Notes under the pieces: model-generated | What the model saw: the letters and a program-made list of their open reading frames with translations, nothing else | What the model was told of the DNA's origin: nothing | Databases searched by the model: none | Translations under genes and position numbers: made by a program | NCBI GenBank assembly: GCA_947625055.1 | Contig: CANQMT010000008.1 | Span: forward strand, 22,211 to 86,210 | Length of the DNA: 64,000 nt | Direction of reading: 5' to 3' | From: an uncultured Monoglobus sp. | GTDB taxonomy: Bacteria > Bacillota > Clostridia > Monoglobales > Monoglobaceae | Shown: positions 57,914 to 64,000 of the stretch, one piece after another | Position numbering within the stretch: position 1 is the first letter of the stretch | Layout of the letters: every line of letters begins with the position of its first letter

Positions 57914-60202
57914 TTACCTCGTTTTTATTATATCAAGCGCGGTTTCCGCGGTGGACATCGCGAGGGCCCGCGCGTTTTCGGCGGACCTTTCAAGCTCGGC
58001 GCTTATTTCCTCCGCGTTTATCACGGCCGCGTCAATATTTTTTTCAAGCTCGGCGGCGCTCAGGTTTTCAACCGGCAAAAAGTGTTTCTGACCGATATAG
58101 TCCATTATCGCCCGCACCTTTGGGTCATAGATAAGCCCGATTATCGGCGTGGCCGTCGCCGCCGCGTAGATCAGCGTGTGGAGCCTCATTCCGATGACCA
58201 GCTTCGCCCGCTTTGTTATGCCGATTATCTCGGCCGGGCTCAGGTTCTCGGGCGCCACCCGTGAACAGCCTCCGCCGAGGGCGGCGGCGCGTTTGGTGAT
58301 CGCGCTGTCTTTTGGGCACTGCATGGGCACGAACAGAGTTTTGATCCCGTATTTTTCGTCCATATATTTCGCGGCTTCCGCAACGGCGCGCTCAAATTCC
58401 GCGCCGATCGTTTTCCAAGGCCGTATCGCGGCGCAGGCGAAGCTCTCCCCCGGGTCCATTCCGCATTTTTCGAGTATCCTGTCCACAGTCTCGTCGGTCG
58501 TTGGCCGCAGCGTGAAGGCCGGATCGGCGGTGACGCTGACATTCGGGTTCACGACCCCGATCTTCTCAAGCTCCTCAAGCGATGATCTTTCGCGCAGGGT
58601 TATGTGCTCAGCCTTGTTGAGCGCGCGTCGGATCTTGGGGTAGTTGCGTTTGTTGAGGATCGGGCCTATGCCGTTTGAGTACAGCATGACCTTTGTGCCG
58701 ACGCGGTGCGCCATGTTGATTATCGAGATGTAATACGCGAGCGACTTGTCGCTTGTGACGTCCTGTATCAGGCTGCCGCCGCCGCTTATGAGCAGCGAAG
58801 TCTTTTTCAGTTTTCTCCTTATCAGCGGAATGTTGAACCTGTGGATCGAGTCAACGCCGAACAGGGCCGATGTTTCCTTTGGGTTGGCCGACAGCGCGAG
58901 AATATTTATGTCGGGCTTGAGCTCTCTTAGGTTGCCCACTATCGCTTTTAATATCGAGTCGTCGCCGCTGTTGTCAAAGCCGTAATATCCCGAGATCATC
59001 ACGTCATAGCGTTCGGGCTTTTTCAGCGGCGGAGGCGGATATTTGTCGGCCCCGCAAAACTCGTCGGGCGACACATCGTTTATGCCCTCGTTCTTTATCT
59101 CGCTGACATACATTTTTATGGCGTCGTCCGCCATTGTCTCGATTGAGTAGTATTTCTCGATCACCCGCTTGCCGTAAGCGCCGAGAGCTTCTCTTTCCGA
59201 GGGGCCCATGCGCATAAGCGTCATTATGTCTTCAAACAGAGCGTCTTCGGTCGTTTTTTCACAGCCTCGGCAGCAGAAGTTGGTGTCGATCGAGATTTTG
59301 AGTTTGTCCTCGCCGAATATGCCGATATAGCCCTCGTTTCCCGCGATGATCGACGGCTTTTCGGCAGCCATGGCTTCCAGAGCGGCGCGGCTCACGCCGA
59401 CGAATATCTCGCCGCTCGCCACGAGCTTGTTGATGTCGGTGCGGCTGCCGGTGTATTTGATGAGGGGCTTTTTGAGCCTTTCGTTCACAGCGTCGGCCTC
59501 AAGCGCCATCGCCTTGAAGTCGCCTCCGCCGCCGACGATAAGGATCTCAAGATTTTCGATCTCCCTGTCAAGCCTTTCGGAGATCGCGATAAGCTTGTGC
59601 GCGGCAAGGCTTCGGTCGATGTCCATTCGGCTGACGTAAACTATACGCCGTTTGTCCGGCTCAAGCCCGAACTCCTCCGCAGCCTCGGAATAGTCGGTGT
59701 CTTTTGAGAATTTTGCCGTGTCGATCCCGTTTATTGTTATTCTGATATTTCCGGGCCTAATGCCGTAGTTGTCGGTCAGGTATTTTTTTATGTCCTCGCT
59801 GACCGCGAGAGAGCGGTCGCCCCACTTGCTTATATATTTATAAGGAAATCTCAGGCTGAAAACCCAGTGTGCCGTGGTGACAAATCTGAAGTTGACCGAT
59901 TTTCGGATAAGATTGAGAATAAAACAGGGTATCCTGGCGTGTCCGTGGACAACGTCAAACCTCTCGCTGATTATAAGGTCTTTCAGAATTTTGTAAGAGC
60001 GCGCCACATCCGAGGGCTTTTTGGCCGACATGGGCACGCGCACATGCTTGACCCCCGCCTCGGTGAGCTCCGCCTCATACGCGCCGCCCGCCGATGCGAC
60101 CCACACCTCAACGCCACGCCTTTTGAGCGCCTTGGACAGCTCGACTATGTGAGTTTCGGCGCCGCCGATGTCCAGCTTCATTGTCGCCATCAAAACCTTC
60201 AT
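57914..60202 (-). CDS. csaB: Fusion of GT4 glycosyltransferase and CsaB polysaccharide pyruvyl transferase
   Basis: 762 residues. The N-terminal half (~1-375) is a GT4-type transferase: LMATMKLDIGGAETHIVELS, DVVHGHARIPCFIL, RIVYVSRMDIDRS and KPSIIAGNEGYIG. The C-terminal half (~395-755) is CsaB: VMISGYYGFDNSGDDSILKA, LLISGGGSLIQDVTS, YSNGIGPI and VIGMRLHTLIYAAA. CsaB adds pyruvate ketals to the secondary wall polymer, which SLH domains recognise; CsaB is normally a separate ~370-residue protein. It therefore probably creates the anchor for the SLH protein at 17108. The GT half may build the same polymer. Confidence 0.93.
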   Translation of the reverse strand: MKVLMATMKLDIGGAETHIVELSKALKRRGVEVWVASAGGAYEAELTEAGVKHVRVPMSAKKPSDVARSYKILKDLIISERFDVVHGHARIPCFILNLIRKSVNFRFVTTAHWVFSLRFPYKYISKWGDRSLAVSEDIKKYLTDNYGIRPGNIRITINGIDTAKFSKDTDYSEAAEEFGLEPDKRRIVYVSRMDIDRSLAAHKLIAISERLDREIENLEILIVGGGGDFKAMALEADAVNERLKKPLIKYTGSRTDINKLVASGEIFVGVSRAALEAMAAEKPSIIAGNEGYIGIFGEDKLKISIDTNFCCRGCEKTTEDALFEDIMTLMRMGPSEREALGAYGKRVIEKYYSIETMADDAIKMYVSEIKNEGINDVSPDEFCGADKYPPPPLKKPERYDVMISGYYGFDNSGDDSILKAIVGNLRELKPDINILALSANPKETSALFGVDSIHRFNIPLIRRKLKKTSLLISGGGSLIQDVTSDKSLAYYISIINMAHRVGTKVMLYSNGIGPILNKRNYPKIRRALNKAEHITLRERSSLEELEKIGVVNPNVSVTADPAFTLRPTTDETVDRILEKCGMDPGESFACAAIRPWKTIGAEFERAVAEAAKYMDEKYGIKTLFVPMQCPKDSAITKRAAALGGGCSRVAPENLSPAEIIGITKRAKLVIGMRLHTLIYAAATATPIIGLIYDPKVRAIMDYIGQKHFLPVENLSAAELEKNIDAAVINAEEISAELERSAENARALAMSTAETALDIIKTR

Positions 60203-60376
60203 ATGCTTTACCTTTGCCTTTCGTCATGTTATGATTTATTTTAAATCACTTTTTGCAAAATTGCAATACCCGAGCGGGATTTTTTGAAAAAATCACGAAT
60301 TTTGATATATTCATGATTTTTTACAGGAAGAAAATATGTTTTTGAAAAATTATTATATATTTTTTATAAAAAACCG

Positions 60377-60405
60377 TTGACAAACATTTTACGCTATGTT
60401 AAAAT
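60377..60405 (+). promoter_or_regulatory. Promoter of cassette B leader
   Basis: TTGACA (60377-60382), 17-base spacer, TAAAAT (60400-60405), the counterpart of the promoter at 42632. The preceding 170 bases after the csaB start are AT-rich with nothing further recognised. Confidence 0.84.
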
Positions 60406-60411
60406 ATCAGT

Positions 60412-60520
60412 GGTTGAAAATGTTGATTAGCTATAGTATCAAATTTTCTTATCCGTATCATGGGCGGATAGGTTACTTTGGTGCTTTTTATTTATTTTGA
60501 TGTAGAGAAGGGTAATCAAA
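60412..60520 (+). promoter_or_regulatory. Conserved hairpin leader, cassette B
   Basis: Counterpart of 42667-42767: GTTGATTAG, ATAGTATCA, and the hairpin CTTATCCG / CGGATAGG (60458-60482) whose loop TATCATGGG differs in one base from copy A, then TTTGGTGCTTTTTATTT and AGAAGGG. Confidence 0.62.
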
Positions 60521-60607
60521 ATGACAAGACAGCAAAATTACGGGAATTATGCACAAAATGTGCCTTTCTCCGACTTTTGTCGGGGGGGGGTAATTTTAAT
60601 ATTCTAA
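60521..60607 (+). CDS. Small ORF of cassette B, interrupted at a G9 run
   Basis: ATG 60521 opens 28 codons (MTRQQNYGNYAQNVPFSDFC...) that cross a run of nine G (60582-60590) and stop at 60607. With ten G the frame would continue to TAG at 60667-60669 and give 49 residues ending NRMITA, nearly the 48-residue length of the cassette A peptide and ending at the same place in the terminator stem. The run could be a slip-strand switch, a fixed frameshift or a sequencing error. Confidence 0.42.
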   Translation: MTRQQNYGNYAQNVPFSDFCRGGVILIF

Positions 60608-60660
60608 AAAACGCGGATAACGCGGTCCGCGCTTTGACCGCGCGCAAAAACAGGATGATA

Positions 60661-60696
60661 ACGGCATAGGGACAATTGCGTCCCTATGCCGTTTTT
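60661..60696 (+). terminator. Terminator of cassette B small transcript
   Basis: ACGGCATAGGGAC / GTCCCTATGCCGT, a perfect 13-bp stem, loop AATTGC, then TTTTTG. Confidence 0.88.
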
Positions 60697-60741
60697 GCTA
60701 TTTTCCGGCTCGCCCCTTTGGGGCAAAAAACGCTATTCATC

Positions 60742-60830
60742 GCAAAAGGTTTTTGCGTTGAATTGATTGCCCAAAGCCCATATTCCGCCCTGCCAAGCCG
60801 CGGGGCGGCAAAGAGGCAAAAACCTTTTGC
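60742..60830. mobile_element. 89-bp inverted-repeat element, copy 3
   Basis: GCAAAAGGTTTTTGC / GCAAAAACCTTTTGC ends and the shared core with CCAAAGCCCATATTCCGC. Confidence 0.75.
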
Positions 60831-61019
60831 CGTAGGGGCGGACGACCCTGGCCGCCCGGCTCTCCCCAACAATCCGTAGGGGCGGACGACCTCGACGTCC
60901 CTAAAGGCTCCCCTTGGGGGGAGCTGTCAGCGGAGCTGACTGAGAGGGGATACCCTAATCGCTATTCACTAATCGCTAATCACTACGTTGGCTGAGAGGG
61001 GTATATAAACGCACTATCT

Positions 61020-61107
61020 GCAAAAGGTTTTTGCGTTGAATTGATTGCCCAAAGCCCATATTCCGCCCTGCCAAGCCGCGGGCGGCAACGAGGCAAAAAC
61101 CTTTTGC
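61020..61107. mobile_element. 88-bp inverted-repeat element, copy 4
   Basis: Same 15-bp terminal inverted repeats and core as copies 1-3; lies in tandem unit one. Confidence 0.75.
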
Positions 61108-61264
61108 TGTAGGGAACATGCGCCCTCGACGTCCCTAAAGGCTCCCCTTGGGGGGAGCTGTATTTCCGCCGTAAGGCGGAAAGACTGAGAGGGGATACCC
61201 TAATCGCTATTCACTAATCGCTAATCACTACGTTGGCTGAGAGGGGTATATAAACGCACTATCT

Positions 61265-61352
61265 GCAAAAGGTTTTTGCGTTGAATTGATTGCCCAAAGC
61301 CCATATTCCGCCCTGCCAAGCCGCGGGCGGCAACGAGGCAAAAACCTTTTGC
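61265..61352. mobile_element. 88-bp inverted-repeat element, copy 5
   Basis: Same ends and core; lies in tandem unit two and appears identical to copy 4. Confidence 0.75.
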
Positions 61353-61459
61353 CGTAGGGGCGGACGACCCTGGCCGCCCGCCTCTCCCCAAAGGGAGAGG
61401 CAGAAAATGAAAAATAAATTAATTAACATAAAATTTTAAAGAAAGAAAGGGATTCAAAA

Positions 61460-63538
61460 ATGAGGAAAAGAAGAATTTTATCGCTGTTGCTGGCAGTGGC
61501 AGTAACAGTAACAATGTTAGTAGCGGTACCACTGACCGCAAGCGCGGCGACAACAAATTTCAAAGTTGAAGACAAGGCTTATTCTGCTGGCCAATCAATA
61601 GTATCTAGTAGTGAAATAACTGCAGAATTTAGCGGCGCTGTTTCAAAATCGGGAGGCTCTGCACCTGCGGTAACTAAGAATTCAGAATCTACTTCACAAA
61701 CGAAGTATCCGTACTATGTACCACTTAGGGGTACAGATGAGAATACGGCTACTAAGGACTATGTTATTCTTAAGATAACGCCCAAAAAAGATGGTAAATT
61801 ATCCGTTTATCTTTTAGCGACGCAACCTATTTCAAAAAACAATTTTAACATATATTATAAAGATACTACTGCTAATGGAGCGAATGTTACTACAACACTT
61901 GATAATCCTTCATCAGCCGGTGAAAAGACAATAGAAATTGAAAATGCGATTGCAAATCATACATATGCATTTTGGCAGAACAATACAGGAAATTTTGGAT
62001 TTGTGGGTTTTGATTTTGTGACAGAAGATGTTCCAATTGTTCAGACGAAAAGTTTGAGTATTTCCGGAGCCGATACTCTTTACATTCAACAAACCGCAAA
62101 TCTTACCGCAACGCAGGACGAAGGCGCTAATGAGGAAATCAAATGGGAAGTAGAAGAAGGCGGAGAAAATTTTGTTGATATAGATCCTGTTACCGGAGCC
62201 GTAACAGGCAAGGCTGCAGGCACGGCTACAATAAAAGCAACCGCAACAACATCAAATACGACCGCTACACATGATATTACTGTTAATAAAAGAGATGCAG
62301 TTACAGAATTGACTCTCGACAGGGAAAAAGCAGATGTGTATGTCGGAAAGGACATCAATTTGACTGCCTCGATCAAACCCGAATCAATGCAGCAGTATTA
62401 TAAGGTTGAGTGGTCGGCGGAAGGAACGGGCGAACCCAAGGGCGAAGCCACGGTAAGCGACGGTAAAGTAACCGGAAAAAAAGCGGGCGAAGTCACAATT
62501 ACCGCCAAGGTTACTGATGATGAGGAAAAGCCGCATGAAGCAACATGCACGGTGACAGTCAAGGATATTCCGAAATTAGACGGTGGTGTTTCGTTTACGG
62601 ACGAATCAAACATGAAGGAAAAACTTGTCGCCGCAAAAGAGACAAACACATATAATCTGCTGAAAGACGCGGAGGCTAAAGGATATACCACCGATCAAGT
62701 TGCTCTTGAAAAAGAATCTCCGTATGAGGCGAAGCATCTGTATTATAATAACGAAATAGGAATTGCAGGCAGCGCGGGAAATCAATATAACAACAAGAGT
62801 TCGGTTGATATTGACCAAACAACACCTCATGAAAACGGTATACGTTTAAAGCAAAGTCAAGATGAATTTGCGCTGAAACTCGCGCCGGGCAGCACGGTAA
62901 GAGTTTATGTAAAAGGCGGCGGCAGTACTGAACGTTACGGAACAATCGGAACAAAAACCGGTATTACTGATCAGAACGCATCCGAGGTTTTGGCAAAGAC
63001 CGGTAATTTGGCAAATTATGCGGAAGGTTTAATGGCGCACACCAATAAGACAGGCGCCGAAGAGGTCGTTTACGTTTCCGCTACCAGCGACTCATATATC
63101 TCTCAGATCCAGATAGTAGTGGCGCCCAAATTCGGCGACGGCATTGCCGACAGCGGATATTATACGGTTGATCCCGACAAAAACGAGGGAGCGATCCGTT
63201 TCCTGCAGTCGTTCAGTGATAATACAGCGGTCAAGAAGTTCGGATTTTTAATAATAAACGGCGGTACAGGCGAATTTGAGCCGAGCATAACAGCGGATAC
63301 AGCGACAGAGGTCGCATCCGATGATACTGCGAAAATAGGACAGATCGCGAGCGCCGGCGGATTTTACGCGGACGTAACGGGAATAACATACGAAAGCAGC
63401 GATAAATATTACGCAAAAGCGTTTGTTGTTATAGATGACGGAACCGAAACAGGCTATACCGTAATATCCGAAGCTACGATCAAGGGCGAAGTAAACTGGG
63501 AGCGTCCGATCGAGAAGCCGGAATCGGCTAATCAATAG
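61460..63538 (+). CDS. Large secreted protein of cassette B with Big_2 domains
   Basis: 692 residues. The signal peptide (MRKRRILSLLLAVAVTVTML..., cut near ASA-A) matches that at 43412 in almost every position. A beta-rich N-terminal domain (~30-190) is followed by two bacterial Ig-like (Big_2) domains (~195-270: SLSISGADTLYIQQTANLTA, GAVTGKAAGTATIKATA; ~275-370: DAVTELTLDREKADVYVGKD, GKVTGKKAGEVTITAKV), a further beta domain (~380-555) and the module shared with the 43412 protein (~564-675): DSGYYTVDP, GAIRFLQSFSDN, KFGFLIINGG, AGGFYADVTGI. No wall anchor or enzyme motif is seen. AGAAAGGGATTC precedes the ATG. Confidence 0.84.
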   Translation: MRKRRILSLLLAVAVTVTMLVAVPLTASAATTNFKVEDKAYSAGQSIVSSSEITAEFSGAVSKSGGSAPAVTKNSESTSQTKYPYYVPLRGTDENTATKDYVILKITPKKDGKLSVYLLATQPISKNNFNIYYKDTTANGANVTTTLDNPSSAGEKTIEIENAIANHTYAFWQNNTGNFGFVGFDFVTEDVPIVQTKSLSISGADTLYIQQTANLTATQDEGANEEIKWEVEEGGENFVDIDPVTGAVTGKAAGTATIKATATTSNTTATHDITVNKRDAVTELTLDREKADVYVGKDINLTASIKPESMQQYYKVEWSAEGTGEPKGEATVSDGKVTGKKAGEVTITAKVTDDEEKPHEATCTVTVKDIPKLDGGVSFTDESNMKEKLVAAKETNTYNLLKDAEAKGYTTDQVALEKESPYEAKHLYYNNEIGIAGSAGNQYNNKSSVDIDQTTPHENGIRLKQSQDEFALKLAPGSTVRVYVKGGGSTERYGTIGTKTGITDQNASEVLAKTGNLANYAEGLMAHTNKTGAEEVVYVSATSDSYISQIQIVVAPKFGDGIADSGYYTVDPDKNEGAIRFLQSFSDNTAVKKFGFLIINGGTGEFEPSITADTATEVASDDTAKIGQIASAGGFYADVTGITYESSDKYYAKAFVVIDDGTETGYTVISEATIKGEVNWERPIEKPESANQ

Positions 63539-63566
63539 AGGTTGTAACATGAAAGGAGTGTTAATT

Positions 63567-63746
63567 TTGAACAAGAAAAATTATAAGGAGCCATGCGCGC
63601 AGATAACGAGTTTTGAGTGCGCGGATATAATAACCGCAAGCGAATTGGGAACAAGCATAAGTGGTGATAAGAAGCCCATAACCGGCGGAACGGGATATGT
63701 GTTTGTAGGCGGCAAAAGCTGGAATGATATAAAAAAATCTCAGTAA
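63567..63746 (+). CDS. Small FECADIIT-motif protein of cassette B (59 aa)
   Basis: From TTG 63567: (M)NKKNYKEPCAQITSFECA, DIITASELGTSIS, GGTGYVFVGGKSWNDIKKSQ. AAAGGAGTG at 63551-63559 is the ribosome site, so the ATG at 63549 (overlapping it) is less likely. Homologous to the 45381 protein in the Y-K-x-P-x-A, FECAD(V/I)IT and final YV..G...W.DI motifs, while the middle differs. No signal peptide. Unknown function; constant partner of the large secreted protein. Confidence 0.7.
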   Translation: MNKKNYKEPCAQITSFECADIITASELGTSISGDKKPITGGTGYVFVGGKSWNDIKKSQ

Positions 63747-63762
63747 TGATTTAAAGGGTTTC

Positions 63763-63788
63763 GGAACAGGCCCGAACGGGCCTGTTCC
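63763..63788 (+). terminator. Terminator of cassette B
   Basis: Same 26-base hairpin as at 45565-45590 (GGAACAGGCCCG AA CGGGCCTGTTCC). Confidence 0.75.
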
Positions 63789-63923
63789 GCCAAAGGCTCC
63801 CCTTGGAGAGAGCTGGCTGCGGAGCAGACTGAGAGGGGATATAACCAATGAGCACCCCTCTCCGTCGCCTTCGGCGCCACCTCTCCCCAAAGGGAGAGGC
63901 ATAGCGGGCGGATAATATCCGCC
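63789..63923. repeat. Composite dispersed repeat after cassette B
   Basis: GGCTCCCCTTGGAGAGAGCTGG, CTGCGGAGCAGACTGAGAGGGG, CCCCTCTCCGTCGCCTTCGG, CCACCTCTCCCCAAAGGGAGAGG and GGGCGGATAATATCCGCCC, all known from the arrays at 43.2 and 45.6-46.0 kb. Confidence 0.72.
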
Positions 63924-63937
63924 CCTCAGTCTGTCGA

Positions 63938-63973
63938 AAAAGGCCGGTCAAGCGAGAGCTTGGCGGGCCTTTT
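63938..63973. terminator. Hairpin near window end
   Basis: AAAAGGCC-GG-TCAAGC / GCTTGG-CGG-GCCTTTT, about 15 pairs with loop GAGA and A/T-runs on both sides. The gene it ends on the minus strand, if any, lies beyond the window. Confidence 0.65.
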
Positions 63974-64000
63974 GAAATAGAAATGAGAAAAATTGTAAAA

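Larger units (their letters stand above)
60891..61369 (+). repeat. Tandem duplication of a ~234-245 bp composite repeat
   Basis: Copy one begins CTCGACGTCCCTAAAGG at 60891 and copy two at 61125. Each holds the CTCCCCTTGGGGGGAGCTG hairpin, the TAATCGCTATTCACTAATCG tract, CACTACGTTGGCTGAGAGGGG and one inverted-repeat element. Copy two differs by an 11-base longer hairpin (TTTCCGCCGTAAGGCGGAAA in place of TCAGCGGAGCTGA). The near identity indicates recent duplication. Confidence 0.82.

Noticed and set aside
60684..60872. Short proteins on the minus strand such as the one containing GRAEYGLWAIN
   Set aside because: They are translations of the inverted-repeat element; the same peptide appears with frameshifts in other copies and has no ribosome site.

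Overview
The window looks like a chromosome segment of an anaerobic, plant-fibre-degrading Gram-positive bacterium of the class Clostridia, probably an Oscillospiraceae/Ruminococcaceae-type gut organism. This rests on long-form HPF, a T-box leader, SLH-anchored surface protein plus CsaB, DUF4364, DUF815, DUF4830, VanW and DegV families, consensus TTGACA-N17-TATAAT promoters, and roughly half-GC coding with AT-rich spacers. The species cannot be named from sequence alone.

Layout. 1-2.8 kb: end of altronate dehydratase and a GH43 enzyme. 2.8-8.6 kb: a CLC-type channel with a substituted gating residue, tRNA-Gln and tRNA-Leu, an antitoxin-like gene with a truncated RelE remnant, patatin, AEC permease, a lipoprotein, a nitroreductase and rpsT. 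8.8-12.2 kb: lysine/DAP operon (asd-dapA-dapB-ACT protein). 12.3-14.7 kb: small membrane protein, SLOG protein, AlkD-like protein, VanX-like lipoprotein. 14.8-16.8 kb: a T-box leader (apparent Tyr specifier) before a Na+/solute symporter, then tRNA-Ser. 17-23.2 kb: a giant SLH protein ending in a GT80 sialyltransferase-like domain, then a PL9 pectate lyase. 23.3-25.4 kb: DinJ/YafQ module, an apparent non-coding RNA, hpf, DUF4830. 25.5-42.4 kb: housekeeping (RsuA, PdxK-like, YifB, TrmL, DegV, DUF4364, AlaS, HIT, PrmA, L,D-transpeptidase, two HTH proteins, malic enzyme, CoaX, phosphodiesterase, three unknown proteins, deacetylase).

42.4-46.4 kb and 60.3-64 kb carry two copies of one multi-part cassette: strong promoter, conserved hairpin leader, small ORF and terminator; then arrays of short repeats including an 88-89 bp inverted-repeat element; then a large secreted protein with near-identical signal peptide; then a small protein with an FECAD(V/I)IT motif; then an identical terminator. 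This is the most novel-looking structure in the window. Between them lie an ankyrin-GH43 fusion, DUF2520, YhbY, SbcDC, FNT channel, UPF0291, RibU-like ECF component, VanW, DUF815 ATPase and a GT4-CsaB fusion.

Functional links. UxaA, two GH43 enzymes and the PL9 lyase point to pectin/hemicellulose use. The CsaB half of the GT4-CsaB fusion could pyruvylate the wall polymer that the SLH protein binds. Asd-DapA-DapB supply diaminopimelate, while the L,D-transpeptidase, VanX-like lipoprotein and polysaccharide deacetylase act on the wall built from it.
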